A stretch of 64,000 nt of DNA from Stenotrophomonas sp. 704A1 (GTDB lineage: Bacteria > Pseudomonadota > Gammaproteobacteria > Xanthomonadales > Xanthomonadaceae). Where the stretch lies: the NCBI RefSeq assembly GCF_030549525.1, contig NZ_CP130831.1, positions 1,699,501 to 1,763,500 on the forward strand, in the 5' to 3' direction. Position numbers and translations under genes: made by a program. Positions 1 to 8,525 of the stretch are shown here, piece after piece (positions within the stretch are counted from its first letter, which is position 1; the number at the start of each line of letters is the position of its first letter). The notes under the pieces were generated by a model. The model was not told the DNA's origin. It did no database searches and saw only the letters and a list, made by a program, of their open reading frames with translations.

Positions 1-1491
1 CATGGATTTGACCAGCTCGCCCTGCGTGTAAGGCTTGGGCGGCATCGTCTTGAGCGCCTTGATCTCGGCCTCGGTCACCTGACACGCCATGCCTTCGCGC
101 AGCACGGGGAGTACCTGGCTGCGTGCCGTGGCTTCACCGTCCTCGTCCGCTTGCGGCTCGGCCAGCACCAGGCGCCAGCCCTTGACGATCACCTGTTTTC
201 CGGTGGCCACCAGCTTCTGCTGGTCGCAGGACAGCTTGGCGACAGTGCGGTCGAACTCGTGGTGAGGGAGGAACTGCGCCAGGTAGTGCGCGCGGATCAG
301 CCGGTACACCGCCAGTTCCTTCTCGCTCATGGCCGAGAGGTTCGCGGGTTCCAAGGTGGGAATGATGCCATGGTGCGCCGTCACTTTGCCGTCGTTCCAG
401 GCGCGCGAGCGCTGGGAGCGGTCGAGCTGGCCCATGATCGGGCGCAGCGAGGGATCGGTCTTGAGCAGGCTGTCCAGAACAGTGGGCACCTCGGCAAACA
501 TGCTTTCGGGCAGGTAGCCTGAATCGGAACGCGGGTACGTAGTGGCCTTGTGGGTCTCGTACAGGGACTGGGCGATCTCCAGGGTTTCTTGAACATCCAG
601 CCCAAGCTGTTTGGAACAGACCTCCTGCAAGGTGCCCAGGTCGAACAGCAGCGGCGGGCCTTCACGCATGTGTTCGGTCTCGACAAACACCACCTGAGCG
701 CTACCCGCAGCGCGGATCTGTTGCGCGGCTTGCTGGGCAACCGGCTGTTGCAGGCAGCGGCCAGCGTCGTCGGTGCAGCCATCGGGCGGAACCCACTGCG
801 CGCTGAAAGCCTGTCCACCCGCAGACAGGGACACGTCGATGGCCCAGAACGGCACCGACTTGAAGGCCGCGATCTCGCGGTCGCGGTCCACGACGAGCTT
901 CAGGGTCGGCGTCTGCACGCGCCCGACGGACAGCACGCCGTCGTAGCCGGCCTGACGCCCGAGCACCGTGAACAACCGGCTGAGGTTCATGCCCACGAGC
1001 CAGTCGGCGCGTGAGCGCGCAAGCGCCGAGTAGTACATCGGCAGCGTGTCGGATGAGGGCCGCAACTTGCCGAGCGCGGTGCGGATCGACGCATCGTTGA
1101 GCGCCGACAACCACAGCCGTTCGATGGGGCCGCGGTAACCGCACAGGTCGATGATCTCGCGGGCGATCAGCTCTCCCTCGCGGTCGGCATCGGTGGCGAT
1201 GACCAAATGGGTCGCCTTCGCCAGAAGCGCTTTGACGACCTTGAATTGCGTGGCGGTCTTCGGTTTGACCTCGACCCGCCACTGCTGGGGAACGATGGGC
1301 AACTGCTCCAGCGACCAGCGCTTGAGCGCCGCGTCATAGACCTCGGGAGCTGCTGCTTCTACGAGATGGCCAATGCACCAGGTGACGGTGACGCCGGAGC
1401 CGCTGAGACAGCCTTCACCGCGCTGCGTCGCGCCGAGAATCCGGCCAATGTCTTTGCCCTGGGAGGGCTTCTCGCACAAGAACAGCCGCAT
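1..1491 (-). CDS. topB: DNA topoisomerase III (type IA), C-terminus outside window
   Basis: Type IA topoisomerase that relaxes or decatenates DNA through a single-strand break; ICEs of the ICEclc/PAGI type carry their own copy for element processing. The visible 497 residues begin MRLFLCEKPSQGKDIG. They contain the Toprim acidic cluster ATDADREGE (D101, D103, E106) and the active-site tyrosine in TTYPRSD (about Y319). The reading frame is open to the left edge, so the C-terminal zinc or DNA-binding part is not seen. The start at 1491 is the first ATG in frame with this conserved N-terminus. It is the last gene of the leftward module seen here and is separated from ssb by a 274-bp gap holding a palindrome. 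Confidence 0.95.
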   Translation of the reverse strand, partial: MRLFLCEKPSQGKDIGRILGATQRGEGCLSGSGVTVTWCIGHLVEAAAPEVYDAALKRWSLEQLPIVPQQWRVEVKPKTATQFKVVKALLAKATHLVIATDADREGELIAREIIDLCGYRGPIERLWLSALNDASIRTALGKLRPSSDTLPMYYSALARSRADWLVGMNLSRLFTVLGRQAGYDGVLSVGRVQTPTLKLVVDRDREIAAFKSVPFWAIDVSLSAGGQAFSAQWVPPDGCTDDAGRCLQQPVAQQAAQQIRAAGSAQVVFVETEHMREGPPLLFDLGTLQEVCSKQLGLDVQETLEIAQSLYETHKATTYPRSDSGYLPESMFAEVPTVLDSLLKTDPSLRPIMGQLDRSQRSRAWNDGKVTAHHGIIPTLEPANLSAMSEKELAVYRLIRAHYLAQFLPHHEFDRTVAKLSCDQQKLVATGKQVIVKGWRLVLAEPQADEDGEATARSQVLPVLREGMACQVTEAEIKALKTMPPKPYTQGELVKSM

Positions 1492-1696
1492 GTCAGTCCA
1501 TCCGATTTCCATGGTTCATTGAGTTGCGGGAATCGAGGATGCCGAACACCACCAAGGGCAGCAGCAAACAAGCCGCATGCGGTGGCGACCACTTTTACGG
1601 GATGGGATGGCGGGGACGGGAGTGGCGTTCGGCCGGGGATGTGCGGGCCGGGAGCCGCGATTTTTTGGAGCGCACGGACGCCGGTGGACGTTGATG

Positions 1697-1719
1697 GAGC
1701 TATCCCCTGGGGATAGCTC
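1697..1719. repeat. Palindrome copy 1 (core CTATCCCCTGGGGATAG)
   Basis: The 17-bp core at 1700-1716 is two 8-bp arms around one T. Here the symmetry extends to 11-bp arms. It lies in the 274-bp gap between ssb and topB and is one of three copies confined to intergenic gaps of this ICE module. The one-base centre makes a dimeric protein site more likely than an RNA hairpin. Confidence 0.8.
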
Positions 1720-1765
1720 GCGAGGGCATGGGGGCGACGGACGACTGCCACCGCCCCATGCCGGA

Positions 1766-2218
1766 TCACTTCCTGCGCTTCGGCTCCTTCGGCGCGGTCG
1801 GTTCCTGGGCGGCCGGGGGTTTCGGCTGCGCATCCTGCGCGGCCTCTTGCTGCCTGGGGCTGAGGGCTACGGACTCGATGCGGAACGGCAGGATGCCGAC
1901 GCTGCGCGCGTTGATCTGCCAGGTCTCGCGCGGCTGATCCTCGTTGTCCGTCCAAGGTTCGCGCTCCATCCGGCCGACGACCAGCACGCGCATGCCCTTC
2001 TGGTAGAGGTCCTTCCAGTGCGCGGCGTCGCGGTGCCAGATTTCCACCGGCGCCCAGAAGCCGCCGCGATCCTCGAAGGTGCCATCCTTCTTGGGAATGG
2101 GGTTGTCGAAATAGACGTTCAGGCGCAGAAGGCGGCTGGGCTCGTCGTTGCCGTTGGGGAACTCCCGGTACTCGGGGGGCGAGCCGATGTTGCCCTCGCC
2201 AGAAAAATGCGTACTCAT
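1766..2218 (-). CDS. ssb: Single-stranded DNA-binding protein of the ICE
   Basis: OB-fold protein of 150 residues that coats single-stranded DNA during conjugative transfer and replication. Features seen are an N-terminal MSTHFSGEGNIG, a central OB-fold-like stretch (APVEIWHRDAAHW, LVVGRMEREPW), and a low-complexity Pro/Ala/Lys tail (residues about 120-150) in place of the classical acidic SSB tip. The start at 2218 is chosen because GGAGATTGCAAC precedes it and residues further upstream lack conservation. It follows inrR with a 73-bp gap. The same order (inrR, ssb, topB) is known in ICEclc, where ssb is expressed mainly in transfer-competent cells. Confidence 0.88.
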   Translation of the reverse strand: MSTHFSGEGNIGSPPEYREFPNGNDEPSRLLRLNVYFDNPIPKKDGTFEDRGGFWAPVEIWHRDAAHWKDLYQKGMRVLVVGRMEREPWTDNEDQPRETWQINARSVGILPFRIESVALSPRQQEAAQDAQPKPPAAQEPTAPKEPKRRK

Positions 2219-2291
2219 GTTGCAATCTCCGTGGTGGTTGAAATACCCGCACCTGGTCGGTGACGAGCGCGTGCTGGGTTGCCCGGCGCGA

Positions 2292-2819
2292 TCACTGATC
2301 GCGCAGTGCGGGTGGGATGGACTTGAGCCGACGCAGGTAAGCGTCTTCCGCCTCGGTGGCCTTGCTGGCACACTCCTGGGCCAGCCTGCCCAAGGTGTGC
2401 AACAGGCTGATCTGCATGTTCAGCGTGATGCGCTGCAGCTCGATGGCGTGCAAGTCGGCCAGCAGGTTGACCGGCGTGCTGGTACTCGCCATCAGCTCCT
2501 GCCACAGTGCCACGCCCATGGCCGAGCGGTCGTGCTTGCGCCAGCGAAGAAACGCCGTGCCTGCGCCAGTTGTCTGCTGGGCCAGTTCGATGGGGAGCAG
2601 GTGGAAGGGATGCCCGAGGGCTTGTTGCAGCACCTGTCGCTGCGCCAAGCCAATCAACTCGTCGCGCATGGCGAAGCACTGGCTGGCCCAGGCCTCCAAG
2701 TCCCCTTTACCCTTAAAGGGCTTTAAAAGGCCTTTTTGAGAGGCTGCGTGTTCCAACTGCATGAAGGCTGTCTGTTGCAGAGGGCGGAAGTAGCGGGTGT
2801 CGCGGTTTGGGTCGCTCAT
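2292..2819 (-). CDS. inrR: DUF3158 family protein, InrR-like
   Basis: A 175-residue protein of the DUF3158 family, recognised by its position and text (DPNRDTRYFRPL near the start, LIGLAQRQVLQQALGHPFHLL in the middle). In ICEclc the gene at this point, between the TIGR03761 gene and ssb, is inrR, needed for full bistable expression of the integrase; the molecular activity is unknown. No catalytic motif is visible. The ATG overlaps the stop of the upstream TIGR03761 gene by 4 bp, so translation is probably coupled. Assignment as inrR rests on synteny and family, not on a full alignment. Confidence 0.75.
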   Translation of the reverse strand: MSDPNRDTRYFRPLQQTAFMQLEHAASQKGLLKPFKGKGDLEAWASQCFAMRDELIGLAQRQVLQQALGHPFHLLPIELAQQTTGAGTAFLRWRKHDRSAMGVALWQELMASTSTPVNLLADLHAIELQRITLNMQISLLHTLGRLAQECASKATEAEDAYLRRLKSIPPALRDQ

Positions 2820-3589
2820 GCCTGCGCGTCCTCGCCGGCCGTCGCTTCGGGGGCGGCGGCCTCGTCGCTGGGCGATGCGGCTGCGGCAGGACCGTCACCG
2901 CGCTGCTGCAGGCCACGGCGCATGATGGGCGGCGCGAACTTCGAGCGGCGCGTGCCCTCCAGCACGTCCGGCGGCATCTCGCCGAACTTTTCCAACGCCG
3001 CCCGCGCTGCGGCATTCTTGGCGGCGAAGTCGTCGCGGGTGCAGCCCGAGTAGCGGTACTGCTGGGCCAGCGAGAACAGGCTGCGCAGTGCATGCGCGCC
3101 TTCGTTGAGCCAGCGTTCGAGCGTCGAGCGATCGATCAGCGCGGTGTGGTGCGCGAGGATCAGCTTGCGGGCGATATCGTCGTAGTCGGCGAGCAGGTAC
3201 ACGGCGGCAAAGCCGAGCTGCGCATTGACGAACAGCGGCAGCTTGACCGGCTGGACGTTGAGGTTTTCGCCCAGGGTGAGTGCCGGCGGCACGCTCGCCA
3301 GGGCCTGGTCCACCTGTTCGCGCAGCGATTGCAGCGTGGCCTTGGTCTGGTCGAGCTTGTCCTCGATGCGGAGCATCCAGAAGTCGCTGTACGGGTCGTC
3401 CTGCTCCGAGCCGCGCCGCATCTTGTTCATCTGGGCGATGTAGCCGTTCAGGCCGACGATGCCCGGTCGCCCTTCGGCGGCGGCGCGGCCGTGCCAGATG
3501 CGCGAGGCGTGGTGCGTGTGCAGCGTCAGCGACATCGCGCTGCGCAAGGAGCCGAGATTCAGTTGCAGGGGTTCGTTGGTGGTTGCCAT
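2816..3589 (-). CDS. TIGR03761 (PFL_4669) family ICE protein
   Basis: A 257-residue integrating-conjugative-element protein of the TIGR03761 family, a conserved core protein of ICEclc/PFGI-1-like elements with no established biochemical role. The sequence is mostly helical, with FWMLRIEDKLDQTKATLQSL in the first half and an Ala/Glu-rich disordered tail after about residue 225. ATG at 3589 follows a 315-bp gap with two palindromes, so a separate promoter for this gene and those downstream (inrR) is possible. It overlaps inrR by 4 bp. Confidence 0.85.
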   Translation of the reverse strand: MATTNEPLQLNLGSLRSAMSLTLHTHHASRIWHGRAAAEGRPGIVGLNGYIAQMNKMRRGSEQDDPYSDFWMLRIEDKLDQTKATLQSLREQVDQALASVPPALTLGENLNVQPVKLPLFVNAQLGFAAVYLLADYDDIARKLILAHHTALIDRSTLERWLNEGAHALRSLFSLAQQYRYSGCTRDDFAAKNAAARAALEKFGEMPPDVLEGTRRSKFAPPIMRRGLQQRGDGPAAAASPSDEAAAPEATAGEDAQA

Positions 3590-3709
3590 GGTGTCCGCTC
3601 GTTGTTGGAAAAGAGCGGACAGCTTCGGCAGGTAGCGGAAGGCAGTCAGTCAACAAACCGAAACCCGCCCGTCCCCGGTTCACGGCGCGGTGGGTGCATG
3701 CGTCGCGAT

Positions 3710-3726
3710 CTATCCCCTGGGGATAG
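3710..3726. repeat. Palindrome copy 2 (CTATCCCCTGGGGATAG)
   Basis: Identical 17-bp core to the copy at 1700-1716. It lies in the gap between the STY4528 and TIGR03761 genes, about 120 bp upstream of the TIGR03761 start. The flanking bases do not extend the symmetry. Confidence 0.8.
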
Positions 3727-3840
3727 CGCCATGGAGCGCCAAGGAACGCTGCACACCCGGATCAGCGCGAACAAGGCCGATCCCGCTGCAGGCGATCGAG
3801 GCCTGGCGTGCAGCGGTTCGACGTGTAGCCGTCAGTGGAA

Positions 3841-3857
3841 CTATCCCCAGGGGATAG
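3841..3857. repeat. Palindrome copy 3 (CTATCCCCAGGGGATAG)
   Basis: Same 17-bp core in the opposite orientation (centre A instead of T), 131 bp from copy 2 and in the same gap. Together they flank an otherwise featureless stretch at 3727-3840. Confidence 0.8.
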
Positions 3858-3904
3858 CTCTACTGGAAGCCACCGGCATCCACTTCACCACCTTGCAGGC
3901 CCGC

Positions 3905-5167
3905 TCACTTGCTGGCGAGCAGGTTGCGCAGCCGCTCGATGTGCTGCCTGGCGACTTCTGGCGGCACAGGCTTGCCCTGCGGCTGGGATGGTGGCGGTGC
4001 TGGTGGTGGCGGCCGCTCGTTCGGCGCAACGGGCGCCGATGGCGCGTCCTTCTTGGCCCAGGCGTTGAACTCGCCATGGATGGCCCGCTGGATGATGCCG
4101 AACAGATACCCTGCAGGATTGCGGATGCCATGGTTGCTGCATCGTGCAGCCCATTCGTCCAGCACGGCCTGCCTCAGCGCAGCATCGACCTGCTGTAGTG
4201 CCACCCTCGCACCTGTCTGCTGCTCTGCCTTCAGTTCCGCGAAGCGTTTGGGCCATTGCAGGTCGCCCAGCGCGCGCGCATGCGCTTGTGCCTGCGCGGT
4301 AGTACGTACTTCATTAATACGACTACTACGTACTGTACGGGCCTGCTTCGGATTCCGAAGAGAGGCGTCTGGCGCGGGTTTCGACCCTGCTTCGGATTCC
4401 GAAGTGGGATCGTCAGGATTCCGAAGAAGGCTCGTCGCCCCTTCTTCGGATTCGTGCGTGGCGTCCTCCTGTGGATAACTTTCGTGCGCCCCGACGCCCT
4501 GGCTGGCGAGGCGTTCGGCCAGGACTTGCAGCCTCGATGGCAGGGTGCGCCCGGCCAGCATCGGGTCTTCGCCGATTTCCTTGAGGGTGTGCAGGCCTAC
4601 GATCTGCACGGCTTTGGCCGAATGGCCGAGCGCTTGGCTGACGAGTTGCAGGTAGTCCGGGTCGAGCTGCATCGCTTCAAAGGGGGTCAGCGGCTCGTCG
4701 TGCAGGACATAGAGGTTGCCGAGGATGCGGCCGGTCTTGGCGTCGCGCCGTCGCCGCACCAGGCTCAGCCATCGAGTCAGCCGCAGCAGCGTCAGTGCTC
4801 GCGCCACGGTTTCGTGCGAGGCTTGCCCGGCGCAGGGCATCGACGCCAGCCAGGGCCGAAGCTGTTCATACGTCGGGAACGCCGTCACGCCATCGTCGTT
4901 GAGCATCAGCCGGAAGACCTGCCAGGCATTGCGCTCCAGCGGCGTCAGGCGGCGGTCGAGGAACAGCCGTCGCGGTACGGTCTCGTGCCGGTTGCCGCTG
5001 AACAGGAAGGCATCGCCAGACGCCGGACCAGTGGGCATCGCGACAGGTGTAGGTGTGGGCGGGGGCGCGTCGGCGTTGGGCTTGGGCACAAGGTCTTTCA
5101 GCGCAGCGTCGAACAGGTCTGCGAGTGCGATGGGGCCACGACGTGGTGCGGTGTCGTCCACGGCCAT
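3905..5167 (-). CDS. STY4528 family ICE replication-type protein
   Basis: A 420-residue protein of the STY4528 pathogenicity-island replication family, standard in ICEclc, PAGI-2 and SPI-7-like elements. Seen are a Pro-rich N-terminus (residues about 25-50), a winged-helix-like central part (FLDRRLTPLERNAWQVFRLM, SHETVARALTLLRLTRWLSL, about 70-150) and a C-terminal helical domain ending in RQHIERLRNLLASK. The start at 5167 is the ATG two bases after the stop of the DUF2857 gene. The family name implies a role in element replication, but direct evidence is limited. It lies downstream of parB and DUF2857 on the same strand. Confidence 0.85.
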   Translation of the reverse strand: MAVDDTAPRRGPIALADLFDAALKDLVPKPNADAPPPTPTPVAMPTGPASGDAFLFSGNRHETVPRRLFLDRRLTPLERNAWQVFRLMLNDDGVTAFPTYEQLRPWLASMPCAGQASHETVARALTLLRLTRWLSLVRRRRDAKTGRILGNLYVLHDEPLTPFEAMQLDPDYLQLVSQALGHSAKAVQIVGLHTLKEIGEDPMLAGRTLPSRLQVLAERLASQGVGAHESYPQEDATHESEEGATSLLRNPDDPTSESEAGSKPAPDASLRNPKQARTVRSSRINEVRTTAQAQAHARALGDLQWPKRFAELKAEQQTGARVALQQVDAALRQAVLDEWAARCSNHGIRNPAGYLFGIIQRAIHGEFNAWAKKDAPSAPVAPNERPPPPAPPPSQPQGKPVPPEVARQHIERLRNLLASK

Positions 5168-5169
5168 GG

Positions 5170-5730
5170 TTAACCCAATCCTTGATCGACCCAGCTCTTG
5201 ATCGAAGCCCAGACCACCGACAGAGGCAGCGACATGCCTTCGGCGAGGTCCATGGCGGCATCGAGGATGGAGGTTTCGTCTTCGAGATCGACGTTCCTGC
5301 TGCTGGTCACGGCCTTCCATTGCCGCCACAGCTCCGTGTCCTGCTTCTCGTCCAGCACGGGATGGCGACCCTTGCGCTTGGGCAGGCCGAGGATTTCGCG
5401 GCGAAGCGCCACTTCCTGGTGGGTCAGGCCGTAGAAGCGGCTGACCATTTCGGTGCTCGCGCCGAGGCGCAGCATGCGATCGACCGTGGCGATCTCCTTC
5501 TCCACATCCTGCGCCTGCCTGAGCAGACGCCGGAGCACTTCGCGGTTGACCGTCACCGAGCACCACGAGACGTTGGCGTTGGCCAGCACGCTGATCAGCG
5601 CGGGATGCTTGAGGGCGTCCAGCTCTTCCTCGCCAAACCCCATCAGCTTGCAGCGGCGCAGTTGCCCATTGCGCAGGTCATAGAGGGCCTGGGCGATGAC
5701 GGCCTGGTTGAGTGGGTGTGGTGCGGACAT
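5170..5730 (-). CDS. DUF2857 family ICE protein
   Basis: A 186-residue protein of the DUF2857 family. It contains a recognisable helix-turn-helix-like segment, MVSRFYGLTHQEVALRREIL (about 95-115), which suggests DNA binding. The family is found between parB and the STY4528 gene in many ICEs of this type; its function is unknown. It starts 15 bp after parB and ends 2 bp before the next gene, so the three are almost certainly one transcript. Confidence 0.85.
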   Translation of the reverse strand: MSAPHPLNQAVIAQALYDLRNGQLRRCKLMGFGEEELDALKHPALISVLANANVSWCSVTVNREVLRRLLRQAQDVEKEIATVDRMLRLGASTEMVSRFYGLTHQEVALRREILGLPKRKGRHPVLDEKQDTELWRQWKAVTSSRNVDLEDETSILDAAMDLAEGMSLPLSVVWASIKSWVDQGLG

Positions 5731-5745
5731 GCTGGTCTCCCTCGG

Positions 5746-7383
5746 TCACGTTCCAGGGTCCGCAGCGCCGGCGTCCAGGTCGAGCAGACGGCGGGCCAGC
5801 CGCAGCAGCCGGAACAGCTTGACCAGTGCGGTGTCGCTCAGTCGCCGGGTTGCGTCGCCTTGTCCGTGCAGCAACGCCGACAGGTCGATGACGAATTGCC
5901 TGTTATCCAAGCCGACGTCGGCGGGCTGCTGACCGGCCATGCATGCCAGCAGCGCCAGGACGGCACGGCCCAGCGGCTCCAGGTCTTGGGCGTGGGCACG
6001 GCAGGCGAAACCGATGCCGTCTGGACGGTCATCGATGCACTCGTCCAGGCGAGCCTCGCCCGCGATCTCGCGGGCGAACTGCGCGACGTGGATGCGCAGG
6101 CGCTCGGGCGTGTCCAGGCTCGCGTCGATGTGCCAGACGTCGGAAATCGGGTAGAGACCGCCTGCTTGGACGGGAATGGACTGCAAGACGTTGGCCGAGA
6201 AATCGGGCAGCGCATCCCCCAGCTCGTCGGCGACCATCCGCTGAATGGATTGCAGCCGCTCCGTCGTCGGTGCAGGCGAAACGATGTGCCCCTGCAGCCG
6301 ATCACCAGGAGCAGCCATGGGGCTTCCTGCGGGTGAGCCGTCCGACCCTGAGCCGCCCTCGCGCTCGCGCGACCCAGGTGTGGTTGCCGGCGTCGGGGCC
6401 GATGGGGCCGGCGCCGCGGGCGGGCGTGCCATGGTGTCAGGCTCAGGCAGCGTGGGGGGTGCCGTTGGTGGGGTCGGATCGCTGACCAGGGCGCGATGGC
6501 GGCTTTCGGATTCGGTGAGGTCGAGCGCCAGTACGTCGTAGTCGATGCCGAGCAGTTCGGACATTTGGCCGATCAGCTCGTCCTGCACGCGCTGGGGGGC
6601 GAACTCGTCGGCCTGCGTGTCGAACTGCGACAGCACCTCCTGAAAGAAGTCATCGAAGTCCTGTACCAGTAGTGTGCGGCCTTTGGCGTAGCGCTCCCAC
6701 GCGAGCATGCAGGCCTTGCGCATGACCGACAGGCGTTCGACCTGGTGGCGGCCGAGCCCGCCATAGAGCACGGTCGGGATCGCCGGCAGGAGGTAGCGCA
6801 CCGCGTCGTTCATCCGGCTGATGTGCGACTGCTGGACCGGGAAACCATCGGCGGCGAGGCGGCGTGCCAGTTCGGACTGGCTCAGGGCGGCGCCGCTTTC
6901 CTGCTCGTAGAACTCGCGCGCCTTCTCGACGCCGAGGGCGCGCTCGATGAACGTCAGGCCTCCACGCAATTCGTTCTCGGCCAGGTGGCCGGTCAGCATG
7001 ACGACTTCGCCGCGGCTGGGCCACGGCCGGAACAGGCACGATATGCGAAAGAACCGCTCGTCCTTGGTCTCCGACCACAGTTCGCGCAGGATCGCCAGGC
7101 GCGTGTTGCCGCCGTTGCGAATGATGTAGTGGTCCTCGCCCGGGCGCCGGGTGATCGCCGGGGCTGCGTCCAGGCCGCGCTCGCGGATGGACGCCTTGAT
7201 GTCCTCGTAGGCCGGGTTGCGCTTCTTCCTGGGATCGTGGTCGTAGGGGCGCAACTGGTCCAGGGTCACGACCATGGGCGTGTCGGCGATCGGGTCGCTC
7301 AAGGCCGAGGTGGACGGGCCGCTGCGCTCGAACCCGGCCGCGAGCAGCTTGCCGGCCATCTGCTGGGAGGTCATTTCAGCCAT
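5746..7383 (-). CDS. parB: ParB/Spo0J-type partition protein of the ICE
   Basis: A 545-residue ParB-family protein. The N-terminal ParB domain is visible as VTLDQLRPYDHDPRKKRNP followed by the GNTRLAIL nucleotide-binding patch (about residues 85-95) and LTGHLAENELRGGLTFIERA, then an HTH region (LAADGFPVQQSHISRMND, about 165-185). A Pro/Ser/Ala-rich linker (about 310-380) leads to a C-terminal domain. ATG at 7383 gives MAEMTSQQMAGKLLAAGF, the usual N-terminus; it overlaps the shi-like gene by 8 bp. Classical ParB spreads from parS centromere sites; the triplicated palindrome in this module is one candidate site, untested. Confidence 0.9.
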   Translation of the reverse strand: MAEMTSQQMAGKLLAAGFERSGPSTSALSDPIADTPMVVTLDQLRPYDHDPRKKRNPAYEDIKASIRERGLDAAPAITRRPGEDHYIIRNGGNTRLAILRELWSETKDERFFRISCLFRPWPSRGEVVMLTGHLAENELRGGLTFIERALGVEKAREFYEQESGAALSQSELARRLAADGFPVQQSHISRMNDAVRYLLPAIPTVLYGGLGRHQVERLSVMRKACMLAWERYAKGRTLLVQDFDDFFQEVLSQFDTQADEFAPQRVQDELIGQMSELLGIDYDVLALDLTESESRHRALVSDPTPPTAPPTLPEPDTMARPPAAPAPSAPTPATTPGSREREGGSGSDGSPAGSPMAAPGDRLQGHIVSPAPTTERLQSIQRMVADELGDALPDFSANVLQSIPVQAGGLYPISDVWHIDASLDTPERLRIHVAQFAREIAGEARLDECIDDRPDGIGFACRAHAQDLEPLGRAVLALLACMAGQQPADVGLDNRQFVIDLSALLHGQGDATRRLSDTALVKLFRLLRLARRLLDLDAGAADPGT

Positions 7384-7624
7384 GGCGGCCTCCCTGCACT
7401 GGGGACCGGGCCTCGCGCTCGGCGCGGCGGATCTGCGCGCGGGCGTTGAGGGCGGCCCGGTGGTCACTGGCCGTCGAACTGGTGTAGATCGCGGCGCAGC
7501 CGGCCTTGGTGAATTTGAGGTGGCCGCCCGGCGTGCGCTTGACGTGCCAGCCCTCGCCGACGGCGAATTCGATCAGGGCGCGCAGCCGCTTATGGCCTCG
7601 GGCCAGTTCATGTGCGCTCGCCAT
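7376..7624 (-). CDS. shi: Small shi-like protein between parA and parB
   Basis: An 82-residue basic protein (MASAHELARGHKRL at the start) with a HicA-like GGHLKFTKAG stretch (about 33-43). Its start at 7624 lies inside the end of parA (17-bp overlap) and its end overlaps parB by 8 bp, so the three are translationally linked. In ICEclc the small gene in exactly this position is shi, which together with parA arrests division of transfer-competent cells. The HicA resemblance suggests a nucleic-acid-binding fold, but this is inferred from one short motif. The gene symbol is given on synteny. Confidence 0.7.
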   Translation of the reverse strand: MASAHELARGHKRLRALIEFAVGEGWHVKRTPGGHLKFTKAGCAAIYTSSTASDHRAALNARAQIRRAEREARSPVQGGRHG

Positions 7625-8483
7625 GGGGCCTCCCGGTATCCAGAGGAAATGGCGGGCGGCCGGACACCGTGGCAAATCGGTGCTGCCATTGCGGGAACAG
7701 TTCGCCGGCGAGGCCGCGGATGGTGTCGAGCGCGGCGGGGGCGACTCTGCCCGGTGGCTGGCGGTATTCGACCCGATGCACTGGCAGGCCGCGCGTCGCG
7801 GCGCGCGGATAGGCTTCGATGGCCGGCACGTCGGTGGTCAGCACGCGGATGCCGGCGTGGTCCTGGAACAGGTCGCGCAAGGCCTGTTGGATCAGCCGGG
7901 CGTTCGCCGACACCGGGTGGACCCTGTTGATGAGCAGATGCAGCGGCGGCGGCTCAATGCCCAGGTGCCGGTACGGAGCGATGTCCTCCAGCAACTGCAT
8001 GGTGCCGCGCCGCAGTTCGCGGGCGGCGAGGATTTCCGGGGTCACGGGTGACAGCGCGAGATCGGAAGCGAGCACCGCCATCTCCAGCGTCACCGAACGC
8101 GCGCCCTGGGTGTCGATCAGCACCAGGTCGTAGAGAGGAGCCAGCATGGGCAGCAGGTGCCGCAGCCGCAGGCGCCCATCCGGCGCGTGCAGCAACAAGG
8201 TGCTCAGCTCGCCCCGGTGGTCGTTGGACAGCACCAGGTCCAGACCCGTAATGATCGTGCGGGACACGAGCTGGCCGAGGTCGCGCTCGTTGAAGGCCAG
8301 CAGCTCATAGATGCCACCAGGCGCACGGTGTCCCAGTTCGTAGTAGGACGACAAGGTGGGCTGCACGTCGAGATCGAGCAGCAGCACGCGCAGCCCCGCG
8401 TCGGCGACGAGCCCGCCCAGGTTCGCGGCAGTGGTGGTCTTGCCGACGCCACCTTTCGTTGAAATGATGGATACAACCTGCAT
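7608..8483 (-). CDS. parA: ParA-type partition ATPase of the ICE
   Basis: A 291-residue Walker-type ATPase with a deviant Walker A motif STKGGVGKTTTAANLG (residues 8-23), a Walker B-like LRVLLLDLDVQPTL (34-47) and VLIDTQGA (about 120). The C-terminal tail (GRPPFPLDTGRPHGERT) extends past the usual ParA end. It starts 42 bp after alpA and has a good Shine-Dalgarno site (GGAGAACGCC before ATG). In ICEclc the homologous ParA, with Shi, causes cell-division arrest in the few cells that become transfer competent, in addition to any partition role. Confidence 0.92.
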   Translation of the reverse strand: MQVVSIISTKGGVGKTTTAANLGGLVADAGLRVLLLDLDVQPTLSSYYELGHRAPGGIYELLAFNERDLGQLVSRTIITGLDLVLSNDHRGELSTLLLHAPDGRLRLRHLLPMLAPLYDLVLIDTQGARSVTLEMAVLASDLALSPVTPEILAARELRRGTMQLLEDIAPYRHLGIEPPPLHLLINRVHPVSANARLIQQALRDLFQDHAGIRVLTTDVPAIEAYPRAATRGLPVHRVEYRQPPGRVAPAALDTIRGLAGELFPQWQHRFATVSGRPPFPLDTGRPHGERT

Positions 8484-8525
8484 GGCGTTCTCCGTGTGAG
8501 GATGGAAGGTCCGCGGGAGAATGGG

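Noticed and set aside
1698..1718. Rho-independent terminator at the first palindrome
   Set aside because: Centre of a single base cannot form a normal loop and no T-run follows on either strand; a protein-binding site is more likely.
5053..6336. Plus-strand 427-codon frame opposite parB and DUF2857
   Set aside because: The opposite strand carries well-conserved ICE genes with coupled starts; this frame has no ribosome site or domain.
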